From an uncultured Candidatus Thioglobus sp. (lineage in GTDB: Bacteria; Pseudomonadota; Gammaproteobacteria; PS1; Pseudothioglobaceae), in NCBI GenBank assembly GCA_905614365.1, contig CAJQSO010000025.1, forward strand, positions 1-64,000: a DNA stretch of 64,000 nucleotides. The letters are read 5' to 3'. The position numbers were made by a program, and so were the translations under genes. Shown piece by piece: positions 35,475 through 46,300 of this stretch (position 1 is its first letter; each line of letters opens with the position of its first letter). Under the pieces are notes generated by a model. That model worked only from the letters and a program-made list of their open reading frames with translations. It did no database searches and had not been told where the DNA came from.

Positions 35475-36671
35475 ATGAAAATACTTTGTATATTGTATGA
35501 TGATCCAAAAGGCGGAATGCCTTCAAGTTACCCGTTAAGTGAACTTCCTAAATTAGAAGAATATCCAGATGGTATGTCATTACCTAGCCCAAAAGGAAGA
35601 GACTTTATACCTGGTGAATTACTGGGCTGCGTATCAGGTGAGTTAGGATTAAGAAAATATCTAGAAGAAGCTGGTCATACATTAGTTGTGACATCTGATA
35701 AAGATGGAGACGGTTGTAAAGCTGATATGGAACTAGTTGACGCAGATATTGTTATTTCACAACCATTCTTTCCTTATTACGTAACAAGGGAAAAGATGGA
35801 ATCAGCTCCTAATCTTAAAATGGCAATTACTGCTGGTATTGGCTCAGACCATGTTGATTTACAGGCTGCAATGGACCATGGTGTAGACGTTGTTGAGGTA
35901 ACTTATTGCAACTCAAGATCAGTAGCAGAGCATATTGTTATGCAAATTTTAGTTTTAGTAAGAGACTTTACTACCCAGCATAAGATTGTTAATGACGGTG
36001 GATGGCATATTGCCGATGCTGTTTCAAGATCCTATGACGTTGAAGGTATGCATATAGGTACTATTGCTGCTGGCCGTATCGGATTAGATATGTTAAGAAA
36101 GATGAAGCCATTTGATGTTCATTTACATTATATGGACAGACATAGATTGCCTGAATCAGTAGAGCAAGAGTTAGGGCTTACGTTCCATGAAACAGTTGAA
36201 TCATTAGTTTCTGTTTGTAATGTAATTAATATTAGTTGCCCACTTCATCCTGAGACAGAGCATATGTTCAATGATGAGCTGATTTCTAAGTGTAAAAAAG
36301 GTGCTTATATAATTAATACAGCACGAGGCAAGATATGCGACAAGGATGCTATTGCTCGAGCATGTGAATCTGGACAATTATCTGGATATGCCGGTGACGT
36401 CTGGTTTCCACAACCACCACCAAATGATCATGTATGGAGAACAATGCCAAATCATGGTATGACCCCTCATACAAGTGGAACTTCTTTAACGGCACAAGCA
36501 AGATATGCTGATGGTGTTAGAGAAATATTAGAATGCTTCTTTGCTAATGAGGAAATAAGGAATGAATATCTTATTGTGCAAAATGGAGATCTTGCAGGAA
36601 TGGGTGCCCATTCATACTCCAAAGGAACAGCAACAGGTGGTTCAGAAGAAGCAGCTAAGTTTAAAAAGTAA
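35475..36671 (+). CDS. fdh: NAD-dependent formate dehydrogenase, single-subunit type
   Basis: This 398-residue D-2-hydroxyacid dehydrogenase-type enzyme oxidises formate to CO2 with NAD+. It closely follows the methylotroph enzyme pattern: AITAGIGSDHVDLQAA, CNSRSVAEHI, the NAD motif GTIAAGRIG near 195-203, then HYMDRHRLPE with Asp221-Arg222, which favours NAD+ over NADP+, NTARGKICD and PHTSGTSLTAQARYADG, and the tail GAHSYSKGTATGG. It has a strong ribosome binding site (TTAGGAGAGAG). It is followed by a peroxiredoxin gene 35 bases on. No molybdenum formate dehydrogenase is present. Confidence 0.95.
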   Translation: MKILCILYDDPKGGMPSSYPLSELPKLEEYPDGMSLPSPKGRDFIPGELLGCVSGELGLRKYLEEAGHTLVVTSDKDGDGCKADMELVDADIVISQPFFPYYVTREKMESAPNLKMAITAGIGSDHVDLQAAMDHGVDVVEVTYCNSRSVAEHIVMQILVLVRDFTTQHKIVNDGGWHIADAVSRSYDVEGMHIGTIAAGRIGLDMLRKMKPFDVHLHYMDRHRLPESVEQELGLTFHETVESLVSVCNVINISCPLHPETEHMFNDELISKCKKGAYIINTARGKICDKDAIARACESGQLSGYAGDVWFPQPPPNDHVWRTMPNHGMTPHTSGTSLTAQARYADGVREILECFFANEEIRNEYLIVQNGDLAGMGAHSYSKGTATGGSEEAAKFKK

Positions 36672-36706
36672 GCGGAATTTATTAATAATTAAAAAAAGGA
36701 AAAATT

Positions 36707-37306
36707 ATGAGCGTATTAGTTACACAACAAGCACCAGACTTTACATCAACCGCAGTTCTTGCTGATGGACAAATTGTAGAAGATTTTCAATTATCTAGTT
36801 TTAAAGGGCAAAAAATTGTATTATTTTTCTATCCCTTAGATTTTACTTTTGTATGTCCAACAGAAATATTAGCGCACCATCATAGAGTGGCAGCTTTTGC
36901 TGAACGTGGCGCTCAGTTAGTTGGAGTTTCTATTGACTCAAGGCACACTCATAATGCTTGGCGAAATACTGCGATCAATGATGGTGGTATTGGTGCAATT
37001 GATTTTCCATTAGTATCAGATATGGATCATGCAATTATGGATGCCTATGGAATTGTCCATCCTGAGGGAACTGCTTTGAGAGCATCTTTCTTAATTGATG
37101 AGAATTTTGTTGTACGCCATCAAGTAGTAAATGACCACCCCTTAGGTAGAAATGTTGATGAAATGTTAAGAATGGTTGATGCGCTTGATTTCCATACTGA
37201 GTATGGTGAAGTATGTCCTGCAGGATGGAATAAAGGAGATGAGGGAATGAAGGCATCAGCTGAAGGTGTGGAAGAATATTTATCAAAAAATTCTACTAAT
37301 CTTTAA
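36707..37306 (+). CDS. Typical 2-Cys peroxiredoxin (AhpC/TSA family)
   Basis: The 199-residue protein has the peroxidatic Cys50 in FTFVCPTE and the resolving Cys near 171 in GEVCPAGW, so it should be a typical 2-Cys peroxiredoxin that reduces hydrogen peroxide and organic peroxides with thioredoxin or AhpF. No ahpF lies next to it; trxA is 3.6 kb away. It has an AAGGA ribosome binding site and sits between fdh and hup in a probable three-gene unit. Confidence 0.94.
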   Translation: MSVLVTQQAPDFTSTAVLADGQIVEDFQLSSFKGQKIVLFFYPLDFTFVCPTEILAHHHRVAAFAERGAQLVGVSIDSRHTHNAWRNTAINDGGIGAIDFPLVSDMDHAIMDAYGIVHPEGTALRASFLIDENFVVRHQVVNDHPLGRNVDEMLRMVDALDFHTEYGEVCPAGWNKGDEGMKASAEGVEEYLSKNSTNL

Positions 37307-37337
37307 TTTAAACACATAATATATTGGAGTTATAAAA

Positions 37338-37610
37338 ATGAATAAATCAGACTTAGTTTCAGCCATTGCTGATCACTCAGGTTTATCTAAAGCAGACGCA
37401 GCTCGCGCTTTAGAAGCAACAACTAGCGCTATTACTGGTGCATTAGCAAAAGGCGATTCTGTTGCCATTACAGGTTTTGGTAGTTTTCTAGTTAGAGCGC
37501 GTTCAGCTCGCAGCGGCCGTAATCCTCAAACAGGCGCTACGATTCAAATTAAAGCTTCAAATGCGCCAGCATTTAAAGCTAGTAAAGTATTGAAAGGTGC
37601 TTGTAATTAG
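37338..37610 (+). CDS. hup: DNA-binding protein HU (first copy)
   Basis: This is a 90-residue HU/IHF family protein: [25 protein letters not shown], then [21 protein letters not shown] with the beta arms and the conserved NPQTG proline region, and a C-terminal AFKASKVLKGA. It bends and compacts DNA as a dimer. It begins 31 bases after the peroxiredoxin gene and ends at a terminator. A close paralogue lies at 53778. Confidence 0.95.
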   Translation: MNKSDLVSAIADHSGLSKADAARALEATTSAITGALAKGDSVAITGFGSFLVRARSARSGRNPQTGATIQIKASNAPAFKASKVLKGACN

Positions 37611-37626
37611 TAGTGAATTAGTTTAC

Positions 37627-37655
37627 AAAAAAAAGGCGCTTAAGGTGCCTTTTTT
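37627..37655 (+). terminator. Rho-independent terminator after the first HU gene
   Basis: AAAAGGCGC and GGTGCCTTTT form a stem with one G-T pair around TTAA, followed by T residues. The A run on the other side would also allow it to stop the converging DinG-type gene. The same hairpin pattern is found after the second HU gene at 54069. Confidence 0.85.
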
Positions 37656-37678
37656 GTTAATGATTATATAAAATTTAA

Positions 37679-39742
37679 TTAGTTTTTTTCTATCACAATA
37701 TTAAAGTTTGGGAGGGCTTTGATAAGGTGTTTTCCATAAAACTTTGTTACAAGTCTATTATCAAAAATAGTAATTTTTCCAGTATCTGTTTCTGTTCTTA
37801 TAAGTCTCCCACAAGCTTGTATTAATCTTAATGAAGCGTCAGGTAAAGAAATTTCCATAAATGAATTTCTGTTTAATGATTCAAGATACGATTGGGTTGT
37901 TTTTTCAATTGGTGAGGTCGGGACACTAAACCTTAACTTAGCAATGATTACGTGGTTCAAATTATCACCTTTCAGATCAACGCCTTCAGCAAAGCTGTCA
38001 AGACCAAAGATTATGCTGCCTTTGCCATTTTTTCTATTTTCAATATGTCTTTCAAGGATATTTTTTTTGCTATATTCACCTTGAATGAATAGATCACAAT
38101 CTAATGATTTTTCTATTAGGTCTGCTACACTTTGCATTTGATTGTTTGATGCAAAAAGCACCAGCGTTGCTGATGAGGTATCTATACGTTTTTTTAACTC
38201 CAACGCAATTTCTTGAGTATGATCAAAAGACTGAGTCGGGCTCGCTTTAATTTTGGCAATTATAAAATCAACTGAATCATGACTAAAGGGAGACGCTAAG
38301 CGAAGATACTGATTTTCTAGTGACTTTAATCCAAGCTGCTGATTTAATCTGTCAAAACTTCCAAGGGCAGACAATGTAGCGGATGTAAAAACAACTCCTG
38401 CTGCTTTAGACCATATGAGTTTGTCTAAATAGTTAGAAACATCAATTTTTGCTGTGTTTAGTTGATAATTATTCTTTTTATTAGCAAGTTTTGATTGACT
38501 TATCCAGTTGCTAGTTGGAGCTTGTTCTTGATTTTGACTTTGATTAAATGTATTTAGAAGTGACAAAATTGAAGATAGATTTTGGTTATTTTGACCAATT
38601 ATATTATTTAAGTTATCAGTAATAGACTGGTCAATATTGTTGCTTTTATAGTATTCCTCCCAATTATCTTTATGCTCCATAAAATCTTTATACGCAGAAT
38701 TAAAGAAGATTAATATCTGTTTAGTGAGATTAAGTATTTCACTAGGTATGCCAGTTATGGTAAATAGATGGATATCATCTTGATATTCAAGATTTGAGAT
38801 GACCTCAATTAACTCAACTATAGCTTCGTCTGTTTTTTCAATATAACTTAGAGGAGCTGTAGTTTTTGTAATTTTAATAATTTGATCTATAGCGCTCTGA
38901 TATTGGCGGATCGACGTCTTCATGAACTCAGTACTTCCGCCCAGTGAAAAATGAGAAAGAGCTTTTTGAGATAAATGATGAGCCTCATCAAAAACAAAAA
39001 TACAATCTTCAACCTCAGGAAGAACATTGTTTCCATTAATAATATCAGCTAAGACTAGATCATGATTTGCAATAATTACGTCAGCTTGTGAGGCTTTTTT
39101 TCTAGCTTTAAAAAAAGCACAGTCATTATAAAACTCACAATTTTTTGAGTTGCATGTAAATCGATTGCAGGCAATCTTTTGCCATAATTTGTTTTCAGGT
39201 GGGCTGTCAAGGTCATCAATTTCCCCACTCCACCTTGTAGCAGAATAGTTATCAGTCATTTCACTTAGAACATCTAATTCATTTTTACTTGGCTTTTCAT
39301 CCCAAAGAAGAGCGTCATCTATAAGAGAAGGGGAGTTTGAATTATCTTCTGTTAGGTTAATTAAGTTTCGAATACAAACATATCTTGATCTTCCTTTAGC
39401 TAAAGCATATTCAAAATCAACTGAAGAATATTTTTCTGCTTCAACAATGTCTTTATTTAGAATTTGTTCTTGAAGTGCTACATTTGCAGATGCTATAACT
39501 AGTTTCTTTTTTGATGCTTTTGCAATAGGCAAGCAGCTGACTAGATATGCCATAGTTTTCCCAGTTCCAGTTGGAGCTTCAACACATATGATTGGGTTTG
39601 AATCAGCATACTCACCTGTCAATGTCTTTGAAATCTCAGCAATCATTCTATTTTGAGATGAACGGTTACTGAAATTTGGTAATTGTTTTTTTGCATCTTC
39701 AAAGGAAGAGCGAATCTGCTGTTTAAGTATTGTTGTAAGCAT
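37679..39742 (-). CDS. DinG/YoaA-type iron-sulfur DNA helicase
   Basis: This is a 687-residue XPD-like superfamily 2 helicase. Walker A VEAPTGTGKTMAYLV is at about 55-70. Iron-sulfur cysteines appear in RYVCIRNL and in the cluster CNRFTCNSKNCEFYNDCAFF (about 190-215). The DEAH box is VFDEAHHL. The C-terminal domain has FGLDSFAEGVDLKGD and ACGRLIRTETDTG. DinG and YoaA unwind R-loops or damaged replication forks. The two subfamilies are not separable by eye. Confidence 0.9.
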   Translation of the reverse strand: MLTTILKQQIRSSFEDAKKQLPNFSNRSSQNRMIAEISKTLTGEYADSNPIICVEAPTGTGKTMAYLVSCLPIAKASKKKLVIASANVALQEQILNKDIVEAEKYSSVDFEYALAKGRSRYVCIRNLINLTEDNSNSPSLIDDALLWDEKPSKNELDVLSEMTDNYSATRWSGEIDDLDSPPENKLWQKIACNRFTCNSKNCEFYNDCAFFKARKKASQADVIIANHDLVLADIINGNNVLPEVEDCIFVFDEAHHLSQKALSHFSLGGSTEFMKTSIRQYQSAIDQIIKITKTTAPLSYIEKTDEAIVELIEVISNLEYQDDIHLFTITGIPSEILNLTKQILIFFNSAYKDFMEHKDNWEEYYKSNNIDQSITDNLNNIIGQNNQNLSSILSLLNTFNQSQNQEQAPTSNWISQSKLANKKNNYQLNTAKIDVSNYLDKLIWSKAAGVVFTSATLSALGSFDRLNQQLGLKSLENQYLRLASPFSHDSVDFIIAKIKASPTQSFDHTQEIALELKKRIDTSSATLVLFASNNQMQSVADLIEKSLDCDLFIQGEYSKKNILERHIENRKNGKGSIIFGLDSFAEGVDLKGDNLNHVIIAKLRFSVPTSPIEKTTQSYLESLNRNSFMEISLPDASLRLIQACGRLIRTETDTGKITIFDNRLVTKFYGKHLIKALPNFNIVIEKN

Positions 39743-39750
39743 TAAGCGTA

Positions 39751-40722
39751 TTAAGAACTTCTATCTAGTGAAAGTTCACATAATAGTTTTAGTGCAGAGC
39801 AATATTCTGAGTTAGGAATAATTTCAAGAGACTTAAGTGCTAAATTTGATTCATTTTTTGCTACTTTGCGACTATATTCAAATGCATTAACACTAAGAAG
39901 AATATTAACAATATTATCTATATTTGAAGAGTCTGCATTTGTTATGGCATTAGATAGTGTTTCTTTTTCACTTCCTTTCGTATTTTCAAGCGCATAAATC
40001 ATTGGTAGGGTAACTTTTCCTTCAGATAAGTCATCACCAACTTCTTTACCAATAACAGAAAAATTTGACTCATAATCTAAGGTGTCATCGATAATCTGAA
40101 AAGCATTACCCAAATGCATTCCAAAACTACCAAGCGCATTAATTATATCTTTATCAGATTCAGATAAAATTCCAGCTATTTGGCATGCAGCCTTAAAAAG
40201 GCAAGCTGTTTTCCTTTCAATCACCTCAAAATATTCTGACTGAGAAACGTTAGCATTTTTAATATTTAATAACTGAAGTACCTCTCCTTCTGAAATCTGG
40301 TTGGTTGCTTTAGACAGGATTTTCATTATTTGCATCGAGTTTGGCTCAACCATAATTTCAAATGCCCTAGAATATAGAAAGTCACCAACTAAAACACTTG
40401 GAGCATTTCCCCATAATTCATTTGCAGTCTCTTGGCCTCGACGGGTGGATGATCCATCTACAACATCATCATGAAGAAGCGTTGCAGTATGAATGAGTTC
40501 AATTACTACTGCCATTGAGTAATGATAATCACCTTTATAGTTCGTTGCTCTAGCGCATAAAAGTAGAAGAAGGGGTCTAATTCGCTTTCCACCTGAATTG
40601 ATAATATACTGGCTCATTTGACTAATAAGATCGACATTTGAATCTAGTCGATTAACCAGAATTTCATCCATCATCACTAGGTCGCTCTTCATGAGAGCAT
40701 GAATTTCACTAAAATTTTGCAT
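39751..40722 (-). CDS. ispB: Octaprenyl diphosphate synthase
   Basis: The 323-residue trans-prenyltransferase has the first Asp-rich motif LLHDDVVDGSSTRRG near residue 85, GGKRIRPLLLLLCA before it, and the second Asp-rich motif IIDDTLDYES near 210. It makes the side chain of ubiquinone. Chain length cannot be fixed from sequence; octaprenyl is inferred from E. coli IspB. It sits between the DinG-type gene and rlmE, all on the minus strand. Confidence 0.9.
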   Translation of the reverse strand: MQNFSEIHALMKSDLVMMDEILVNRLDSNVDLISQMSQYIINSGGKRIRPLLLLLCARATNYKGDYHYSMAVVIELIHTATLLHDDVVDGSSTRRGQETANELWGNAPSVLVGDFLYSRAFEIMVEPNSMQIMKILSKATNQISEGEVLQLLNIKNANVSQSEYFEVIERKTACLFKAACQIAGILSESDKDIINALGSFGMHLGNAFQIIDDTLDYESNFSVIGKEVGDDLSEGKVTLPMIYALENTKGSEKETLSNAITNADSSNIDNIVNILLSVNAFEYSRKVAKNESNLALKSLEIIPNSEYCSALKLLCELSLDRSS

Positions 40723-40728
40723 AAGGAT

Positions 40729-41346
40729 TTATTTTAACTGACTTGCTAATAAATAAACTTCTTTAGATCTAGGACGAGATGCTTTTGGTTTGATGACAGA
40801 AACTTTTTTAAAAACATTTCTCGCATTTTTAACATATCCATCAAAACCATCACCCTGAAAGACTTTAACGATGAAGCTTCCATTTTTTGATAAGGTTTTA
40901 ATAGCCATATCTAAAGCTAATTCAGCTAAATACATTGACTTAGGTTGGTCAACAGATAGTTGGCCACTCATGTTTGGCGCCATATCAGACAAAACAGTAT
41001 CTATTTTATTTCCATCAGTCATTAATATTAAATCATCATATACAGACTGCTCTGTAAAGTCTCCCTGAAGAAAATTAACTCCACTGATTTCTTCAATTGG
41101 CAAAATATCACTCGCAATTACCTGTCCAGATTTACCTGTAAACTTCACAGCAACTTGTGACCATCCTCCAGGGGCAGCGCCTAAATCTAAAACTTTGTCA
41201 CCATTTTTAATAAGCTGGCCTTTTTCAATAATTTCAAGGAGCTTATAGACTGCTCTGCATCGATAGCCCTCTTTTTGTGCTTTTTTTACGTATTCATCAC
41301 TTAAATGTTCTTGCATCCAGCGACGAGAGCTTCCTTTTTTTGCCAC
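40729..41346 (-). CDS. rlmE: 23S rRNA (uridine-2'-O)-methyltransferase RlmE
   Basis: RlmE (FtsJ/RrmJ) methylates U2552. It opens [18 protein letters not shown], then [12 protein letters not shown], the SAM-binding [26 protein letters not shown] and the K-D-K-E-type [14 protein letters not shown]. At 205 residues it is complete. It is often paired with ftsH, which is absent here; it begins a minus-strand run, divergent from typA. Confidence 0.96.
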   Translation of the reverse strand: MAKKGSSRRWMQEHLSDEYVKKAQKEGYRCRAVYKLLEIIEKGQLIKNGDKVLDLGAAPGGWSQVAVKFTGKSGQVIASDILPIEEISGVNFLQGDFTEQSVYDDLILMTDGNKIDTVLSDMAPNMSGQLSVDQPKSMYLAELALDMAIKTLSKNGSFIVKVFQGDGFDGYVKNARNVFKKVSVIKPKASRPRSKEVYLLASQLK

Positions 41347-41430
41347 AGCTTTAAAAATAAATAGAATATTACATGTATTTTATAAGAGAAGGCTATCCAG
41401 CAATAGTAAATTGATTTTTGATTTAGCTTG

Positions 41431-41460
41431 GGCTTTGTTGGGTTTTTACGGGATAATACG
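41431..41460 (+). promoter_or_regulatory. Predicted sigma-70 promoter for typA
   Basis: TTGGGC (41428 region) and GATAAT (near 41452) are 18 bases apart on the plus strand. The typA ATG at 41490 is about 30 bases further on and has no Shine-Dalgarno sequence. An out-of-frame ATG at 41474 precedes it. Confidence 0.35.
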
Positions 41461-41489
41461 ACATCGATTTTTTATGAGTACATTATTAA

Positions 41490-43301
41490 ATGGCAAACAA
41501 TTTAAGAAACATAGCAATTATCGCTCACGTTGATCACGGAAAGACTACGTTAGTAGATAAATTACTTTCTCAATCACAAACTTTTGATGATCGTTTTAAG
41601 GCGACTGACAGAATGATGGATTCTAATGATCTTGAAAAAGAAAGAGGAATTACTATCAGTTCAAAAAATACTGCTATTAAATGGGGCGATTATAGAATCA
41701 ATATTGTTGATACTCCAGGTCACGCTGACTTTGGTGGTGAGGTCGAAAGGGTTCTTTCTATGGTCGATAGTGTATTGCTTTTAGTAGATGCTAGTGATGG
41801 TCCAATGCCACAAACTCGTTTTGTTACAAAGAAAGCTTTTGAGCAAGGTCTTAACCCAATTGTGGTGATTAATAAGATTGATCGTGACAGCTCTAGACCT
41901 GACTGGGTAATTGATCAGGTATTCGAGCTTTTTGATCAGTTAGGAGCAACTGAAGAGCAATTAGATTTTCCAGTTATATATGCATCAGCACTAGGTGGAT
42001 ACGCATCTACAGATAATAGTGCTAGAGAAGGTGATATGACGCCAATGTTTGAATTAATTGTTGAAAAAGCACCAGCTCCTAAGGTGGATATTGATGGTCC
42101 ATTTCAAATGCAAATAACCTCATTGGATTACTCTTCATTTGTTGGAGCTATTGGAATTGGAAGAATCGAAAGAGGTATTGCAAAGAAAAATATGCAGAAT
42201 GTTTTAATTTCTCCTGATGGAATTAGGCGCAACGTTAAAATCGTTCAGCTATTAGGTTTTAATGGCCTTGAGAGGCATGATGTTAGTTCTGCTAATGCAG
42301 GTGATATTGTTGGAGTAGTTGGCATTGAAAACATATCAATATCAGACACGATTTGTGATCCAATCAAAGTTGAGGCACTGCCTCCTTTAAGTGTTGATGA
42401 GCCAACGGTTAGTATGGCATTTAGAGTTAATGATTCCCCTTTTGCTGGGCTAGATGGAAAATACATAACATCCAGAAATATAAGAGAAAGACTCGATAAA
42501 GAGCTTATTTATAATGTAGCTTTAAGAGTTGAGAATACTAAAGACTCTTCAGAGTTTGTGGTTTCAGGAAGGGGAGAGCTGCATCTTTCAATTTTGATTG
42601 AAACCATGCGAAGAGAGGGTTTTGAATTATCAGTAGGCAGACCTCAAGTTATTCTTAAAGAAATTGATGGCGTTACTTGTGAGCCTTTTGAAGATTTAAC
42701 GGTAGATGTTGAATCTGTTCACCAGGGCTCAGTGATGGAAAAATTAGGTGAAAGAAAGGCAGAGCTGTCAAATATGACTCCAGACGGAAAAGGCCGAGTA
42801 AAACTTGATTTTATAATTCCAGCTAGAGGGTTAATTGGATTTCGAACTGAGTTTTTAACAGCAACCACTGGAACTGGCCTTATGTACTCAACATTTGACT
42901 CTTATAGACCCCAAAAAGATGGAAAGATTGGCCAAAGAATGAATGGATCTTTAATTTCAATGAACCAAGGTAAGTCTGTTGCCTATGCGATATTTAACTT
43001 ACAGAAAAGTGGTAAGTTTTTTGTGGGCCATGGTGAGGATATCTATGAAGGTATGGTCGTTGGTATCAATACAAGGGATAAAGATCTTGTAATTAATGTC
43101 ATGAAAGGAAAGCAGTTAACTAATGTGAGGGCATCAGGCACTGATGAGGCGGTTGCATTAACTCCAAAGATTACTTTAGATTTAGAGCAAGCACTAGAGT
43201 TTATTGATGATGATGAGTTAGTAGAAGTTACTCCTCATAGCATTAGAATCCGTAAAAGATTGCTCACTGAAAATCTAAGGAAAAGGTCAAAGAGTTCATA
43301 A
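41490..43301 (+). CDS. typA: Translational GTPase TypA/BipA
   Basis: The 603-residue GTPase has G1 [15 protein letters not shown], the switch [13 protein letters not shown]3 [12 protein letters not shown] and G4 [10 protein letters not shown], then domains II, III and the BipA-specific C-terminal domain with [18 protein letters not shown]. It binds ribosomes and helps 50S assembly, notably in stress or cold. It is alone on the plus strand followed by the RND gene. Confidence 0.97.
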   Translation: MANNLRNIAIIAHVDHGKTTLVDKLLSQSQTFDDRFKATDRMMDSNDLEKERGITISSKNTAIKWGDYRINIVDTPGHADFGGEVERVLSMVDSVLLLVDASDGPMPQTRFVTKKAFEQGLNPIVVINKIDRDSSRPDWVIDQVFELFDQLGATEEQLDFPVIYASALGGYASTDNSAREGDMTPMFELIVEKAPAPKVDIDGPFQMQITSLDYSSFVGAIGIGRIERGIAKKNMQNVLISPDGIRRNVKIVQLLGFNGLERHDVSSANAGDIVGVVGIENISISDTICDPIKVEALPPLSVDEPTVSMAFRVNDSPFAGLDGKYITSRNIRERLDKELIYNVALRVENTKDSSEFVVSGRGELHLSILIETMRREGFELSVGRPQVILKEIDGVTCEPFEDLTVDVESVHQGSVMEKLGERKAELSNMTPDGKGRVKLDFIIPARGLIGFRTEFLTATTGTGLMYSTFDSYRPQKDGKIGQRMNGSLISMNQGKSVAYAIFNLQKSGKFFVGHGEDIYEGMVVGINTRDKDLVINVMKGKQLTNVRASGTDEAVALTPKITLDLEQALEFIDDDELVEVTPHSIRIRKRLLTENLRKRSKSS

Positions 43302-43368
43302 ACTCTTCACTGTTTCTTCATGCTTCGCCTATATAATCATTCGATTTGAGCTATATTAAAATAACATT

Positions 43369-46300
43369 ATGGATTCATTTTTAAATTTTTTAGTTAGACA
43401 AAAAAAGTTTGCCTTAGTCTTTTCTCTTGCCTTTATCGCAATAGGAACACTCGCGGTTGTTGGAATGCAAAGAGATCAGTTCCCAGCGGTTGATTTTGAA
43501 ATCCTTAGTGTTACAACTGCTTATCCTGGAGCATCTCCTGAAGATGTTGAAAAAGCGGTTACAAATGTAATCGAAAAAGAATTATCAAGCGTTGGTGGAA
43601 TTAAGGAAATATCTTCTACCTCTCGTGAAGGTCTCTCATCTATTATTGTTACTTTAGAGGCTGACCTTAAGAATGTTCAGACAGTAAAAAATGATGTTCG
43701 AAATGCCGTAAATCAGGTTAAAAGTTTTCCTGAAGAGGTTACAAATTTGCCTCAAGTAGTTGATTTTAATGTTTCTGAATTCCCAATTATTACTATTAAT
43801 ATTGATGGCTCTTTGATAGATTATGATCAGTCAAGACAAATTACTGATGATCTAGAGACGGCTCTTCTGAAAGTCAAAGGTGTTTCTGCAGTGGATAAAA
43901 GTGGTTATCTAGATAGTGAAATTCAAATTAAAGTCAATCCAGACATGCTTGATAAATACAACATGTCTATTAATGAGGTTATTTCTGCAATTTCTTCTAG
44001 AAATGCTCGTTTTACGGTTGGAGATAATAACCAACAGGACTTAGAGAAAAATATTGTCATATTGTCTGAATTTGAAAGTGTTGATGATATTAAAAATGTT
44101 GTTATTAAATCTAGCTTTGATGGTCCAGTTATAAGACTTATTGATATTGCTGAAGTTTTTAGAGGTGAGGAAGAAGAAACATCAATAACGCGAGTAAACG
44201 GAACTAAGGGTTTTATTCTTGAGATTAAAAAAACTAGTCAAGCGGATATTATTAGAACAGCAAAAAGAGTTAAAGAACGAGTATCTGAATTGCAAGAGTA
44301 TTACCCAGATGAAATTAACATTTTTTTTACTGATGACTCTTCACTAGCTGTTGCCAATAGGATTGATATAATCCTAAAAAATGGCTATATTGGCCTTGCA
44401 CTAGTGCTTGTCGTTTTAGGTGTTTTTCTTTCAATAAAAACTGCATTTTGGGTTGCTGTCAGCATCCCTGTAACTTTATTAGGAACAGTTGCCTTTATGG
44501 GGCTAACAGGTAACACAATAAATTTAATATCTCTATCAGGTTTTATCATTGTGCTGGGGATTGTAGTGGATGATAGCATTGTTATTGCTGAAAGTATTCA
44601 TCACTACAAGGCAAAGGGAGGAGATCTCTATAAAAATGTTGTCACAGGTCTTAAGCGAGTTATTATGCCTGTAATCACAACCATAATATCGACCATGCTT
44701 GTGATGTCATCATTCTTCTTAATGTCTGGAACATTAGGAAAGTTTATTTATGTACTTCCTGTTGTTGTAATATTTGCTTTAGGAATCTCTTTTTTAGAGA
44801 TTACCTTTGCTCTGCCAGCTCACCTTGCTACTCAAAAAGTGGAAAAGCAAAAGACTTGGTTTATCCCATTTGAAAATCTTTATAACAGGATGATGCACCA
44901 TGTCTTAAGATGGCGTTATTTAATTGTTCCTTTATTTATTGCTCTTCTAATTTATTCAACAATTTTTGCTGTCAAAAATATTCCTTTTAATTTATTTCCT
45001 TCAAGGGGTGCAACAGTAATCTTTTCAAATATTGAAACTCCAAATGGAAGCTCTGCTGCCTATACTGAAAATATTGTTATACAGGTTGAAAATATAATTG
45101 CTAATGAGATAGGTGTTGATATAGATTCTTTCACAAGCAAGATTGGAAGTTATTTCACAAACGTTGCAAATATTAAAATTACTCTTACTCCAACTAGTGA
45201 CAGAGAAAGAACAGCTGAAGACATGGCAGATAAGCTAGAAGCTTTAGTTGCAAATGTAGAAGGGGCAGACAAAATTGATATAACTTTAATTGCTCCTGGG
45301 CCACCTAGAGGGGCTGATATTGAGGTCACACTTGTTTCTGAAAATGATTCTCAGAGAAATTCAGCTGCAAATAAATTTGAAGAGATTCTCAGTGCAATTG
45401 AAGGTGTTGATGACATAGATCGTAATGATGAGATTGGTAAACCTAGAATTGAGACAGTACTTGATTTTGATGAGATGGCGCGTTTAGGTGTTGACTATCA
45501 GTCAGTTTATAGACATCTTAGAACAGCATTTTCAGGCTCTTATGTTACTGATATAACTATTGCTGGAAATGAGGAAGATGTCCGGGTTTATATTGGTGAA
45601 AATGATTACACTGAAAATTTCATTAAGAGTACCTCGGTTAAAAATCGTCAAGGCAAATTAATACCAATGAGTCAATTCTCAACGCTTCGCGAAATTATGG
45701 GGGAGCCTGATTACAATCATTTTGATGGTGATAGGTCCATTAAACTTACAGCAACTATTGATGAGCGGGTGACAAATAAAACCAAAACTTTGAAAGCCTC
45801 CTTGGAGCAGCTAAATCTTCCAGTTAATTTTCCACAAGTATCGATCATTACGGGCGGTGGAGCGCAAGAGCAAATTGACTCATTACAAGATTTTCTTTAC
45901 GCTTTTATTGTAGCAATTATTGGTATTTTCCTTATTCTTGCTATACTATTTAACTCATACTCACAGCCACTTCTTGTTTTAGCAAGCTTTCCATTTGCAC
46001 TTATTGGGGTAATTTGGGCATTTCATTTTCACGGTTATTCCCTAAGTTTTTTTGCTCTAACAGGAGCTTTAGGTTTAATGGGGGTTATCGTTAACGACTC
46101 TTTGGTTATGGTAAGTCATTTAAATTATATTAAGCAAAAAAGTGCTAATCTAGAAGACAAAATTATTTGGATTGCTAAAGGTTCAAGGGATCGTTTAAGA
46201 GCGGTAGTGCTTACTACTCTAACGACAATGGCAGGAGTATTGCCACTTGCTTATGGAGTTGGAGGTAAAGATGAATTTTTACAACCTATGGTTCTTGCAC

